This document shows positions 1 to 5,090 of a stretch of 5,090 bases of DNA, in pieces. Numbering within the stretch: position 1 is the first letter of the stretch; each line of letters begins with the position of its first letter. The stretch covers positions 1 to 5,090 of the forward strand of contig CAMBCD010000217.1 of NCBI GenBank assembly GCA_945863085.1, in the 5' to 3' direction. Both the position numbers and the translations under genes were made by a program. Origin of the DNA: Bordetella parapertussis (lineage in GTDB: Bacteria > Pseudomonadota > Gammaproteobacteria > Burkholderiales > SG8-41). The notes under the pieces are model-generated. The model did no database searches. It saw only the letters and a program-made list of their open reading frames with translations, and was not told the origin of the DNA.

Positions 1-2649
<2,649 letters not shown>

Positions 2650-2661
2650 GATTGACGACAT

Positions 2662-2666
2662 TCACC
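2662..2666 (-). promoter_or_regulatory. Weak Shine-Dalgarno-like sequence of carB
   Basis: On the minus strand GGTGA lies 12 nt before the carB ATG at 2649, which is longer than the usual spacing. It is the only purine-rich candidate. Its first three bases are the last three bases of the carA-carB palindrome. For the alternative in-frame ATG at 2661 the same motif would be far too close, which favours the 2649 start. Confidence 0.4.
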
Positions 2667-2739
2667 GCCAAGACGCCAAGAGCGCCAAGAACGGCAAAAC
2701 CGGACTTGGGAAACTTGGCGGCCTTGGCGTCTTGGCGGT
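2664..2739. repeat. Imperfect palindromic intergenic repeat between carA and carB
   Basis: The two 26-nt arms (2664-2689 and 2714-2739) are inverted copies. The outer 17 nt (ACCGCCAAGACGCCAAG) match perfectly, two positions differ, and the inner 7 nt (CGCCAAG) match again. The loop is 24 nt (2690-2713). Each arm is itself a run of three CGCCAAG units spaced 9 to 10 nt apart. In the carAB mRNA this would give a stem of 24 Watson-Crick pairs, one G-U and one mismatch. No T-tract follows it on the minus strand, so it is not a standard terminator. It abuts the carA stop codon and touches the carB ribosome-binding region. From memory, similar CGCCAAG-rich palindromes are scattered between genes in many bacteria. 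This suggests a REP- or MITE-like dispersed element, but I could not test copy number. Confidence 0.85.
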
Positions 2740-3870
<1,131 letters not shown>

Positions 3871-3875
3871 GACAA

Positions 3876-3881
3876 GCTCCT
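3876..3881 (-). promoter_or_regulatory. Shine-Dalgarno of carA supporting the GTG start
   Basis: The minus strand reads CAGGAG, then six bases (CTTGTC), then GTG. This is a strong match to the anti-Shine-Dalgarno core at a good distance. It decides the GTG start over the internal ATG at codon 10, which has no comparable site. Confidence 0.8.
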
Positions 3882-3906
3882 GATTTTATTGGGTTTGATA
3901 CGACAA

Positions 3907-3931
3907 GCGGAACGGGTGGAACCCGTTCCGC
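3907..3931 (-). promoter_or_regulatory. Perfect 25-nt palindrome in the carA 5' leader
   Basis: Perfect 11-nt inverted arms (GCGGAACGGGT and ACCCGTTCCGC) flank a 3-nt centre. With a start site near 3941, the hairpin would sit about 10 to 35 nt into the carA mRNA and about 25 nt before the Shine-Dalgarno. No U-tract follows in either direction, so it is not an intrinsic terminator. It could be a 5' mRNA-stabilising hairpin, a binding site for an RNA-binding protein, or a dimeric-repressor operator just downstream of the start site. A smaller alternative hairpin (GGAAC-GG-GTTCC) is nested in it. Confidence 0.75.
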
Positions 3932-3947
3932 CGTTGCTGAGTCAGGA

Positions 3948-3976
3948 ATTATACGCGAGGGCGACGGTCAGGACAA
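3948..3976 (-). promoter_or_regulatory. Predicted sigma70 promoter of carA
   Basis: The minus strand has a -35 element TTGTCC (3971-3976), a 17-bp spacer, and a perfect -10 TATAAT (3948-3953). This predicts transcription starting near 3941 and a leader of about 70 nt. It is the best promoter in the window and implies that carAB can be expressed independently of bamE-dapB. A TCCTGAC heptamer overlaps the -35, and a second copy follows the -10 directly. Confidence 0.75.
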
Positions 3977-3987
3977 ACCGCGACAGC

Positions 3988-3993
3988 ACTATA
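3988..3993 (-). promoter_or_regulatory. Possible second -10 box upstream of the main carA promoter
   Basis: TATAGT lies 40 bp upstream of the TATAAT. No good -35 is found at 16 to 18 bp spacing; a poor TTCAGT sits at 20 bp. Tandem promoters are known for E. coli carAB, which is the only reason to record it. Confidence 0.2.
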
Positions 3994-4026
3994 CGAGAAA
4001 AATCAACGGCCTGACTGAACGATCAG

Positions 4027-4059
4027 GGCACGGAGCCCGCGATAAACCGTGCCGCTTTT

Positions 4060-4061
<2 letters not shown>
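4027..4061 (+). terminator. Intrinsic terminator-like hairpin, oriented for plus-strand transcripts
   Basis: The 7-bp stem GGCACGG (4027-4033) / CCGTGCC (4047-4053) has a 13-nt loop and is followed by GC and then six T (4056-4061). This is the classical form for a plus-strand transcript. Read in the dapB direction the A-run comes before the stem and no U-run follows (CTGATCGTTC), so termination after dapB would be weak or need Rho. The T-tract overlaps the dapB stop codon. It may be a formerly bidirectional terminator that lost one T-tract, or a block on antisense transcription coming from the car genes. Confidence 0.6.

Positions 4062-5090
<1,029 letters not shown>

Larger units (their letters stand above)
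3871..4059. other. dapB-carA intergenic region (carA control region)
   Basis: This 189-bp gap has no convincing small gene on either strand. It is more AT-rich than the flanking genes around the -10 elements. In the minus direction it holds, in order, a hairpin downstream of dapB, a weak TATAGT, a strong promoter, a leader hairpin and the carA Shine-Dalgarno. The E. coli carAB control region has tandem promoters answering to pyrimidines and arginine. I see no sequence close to an E. coli-type ARG box here, so the regulator cannot be named. Confidence 0.8.

Noticed and set aside
3884..3904. Leader peptide (TTG start, six codons) in the carA leader as an attenuator
   Set aside because: It has no Shine-Dalgarno, no Arg codons, and no downstream terminator hairpin to control.

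Overview
The window is core-metabolism DNA from a GC-rich proteobacterium. All recognisable genes lie on the minus strand, so transcription reads from the right edge to the left. The order in that direction is bamE-like lipoprotein gene (3' end only), dapB, carA, carB (cut by the left edge). The dapB-carA-carB order occurs in many beta- and gammaproteobacteria. A BamE/OmlA-type gene directly before dapB points to a betaproteobacterium. That assignment rests on recalled gene order, not on a search.

Right part (4060-5090): the last 71 codons of the bamE-like gene overlap dapB by ATGA, so the two are probably translated in a coupled way. DapB makes tetrahydrodipicolinate for lysine and peptidoglycan. 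BamE belongs to the outer-membrane protein assembly machine. Middle (3871-4059): a 189-bp spacer holds a good sigma70-type promoter for carA, a perfect 25-nt palindrome in the carA leader, and a hairpin plus T-tract that would work as an intrinsic terminator only for plus-strand transcription. Left part (1-3870): carA (GTG start, strong Shine-Dalgarno) and carB encode the two subunits of carbamoyl-phosphate synthase, which feeds arginine and pyrimidine synthesis. All catalytic and nucleotide-binding residues I checked are present.

The most unusual element is a 76-bp imperfect palindrome between carA and carB. Its 26-nt arms are built from tandem CGCCAAG-type units. It starts directly next to the carA stop codon and ends on the Shine-Dalgarno-like sequence of carB. 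It looks like a dispersed intergenic repeat and would form a long hairpin inside the carAB mRNA.

I found no RNA gene, transposase, CRISPR array, phage gene or novel multi-gene system. Long plus-strand open frames opposite carB, carA and dapB are codon-register shadows of these genes.
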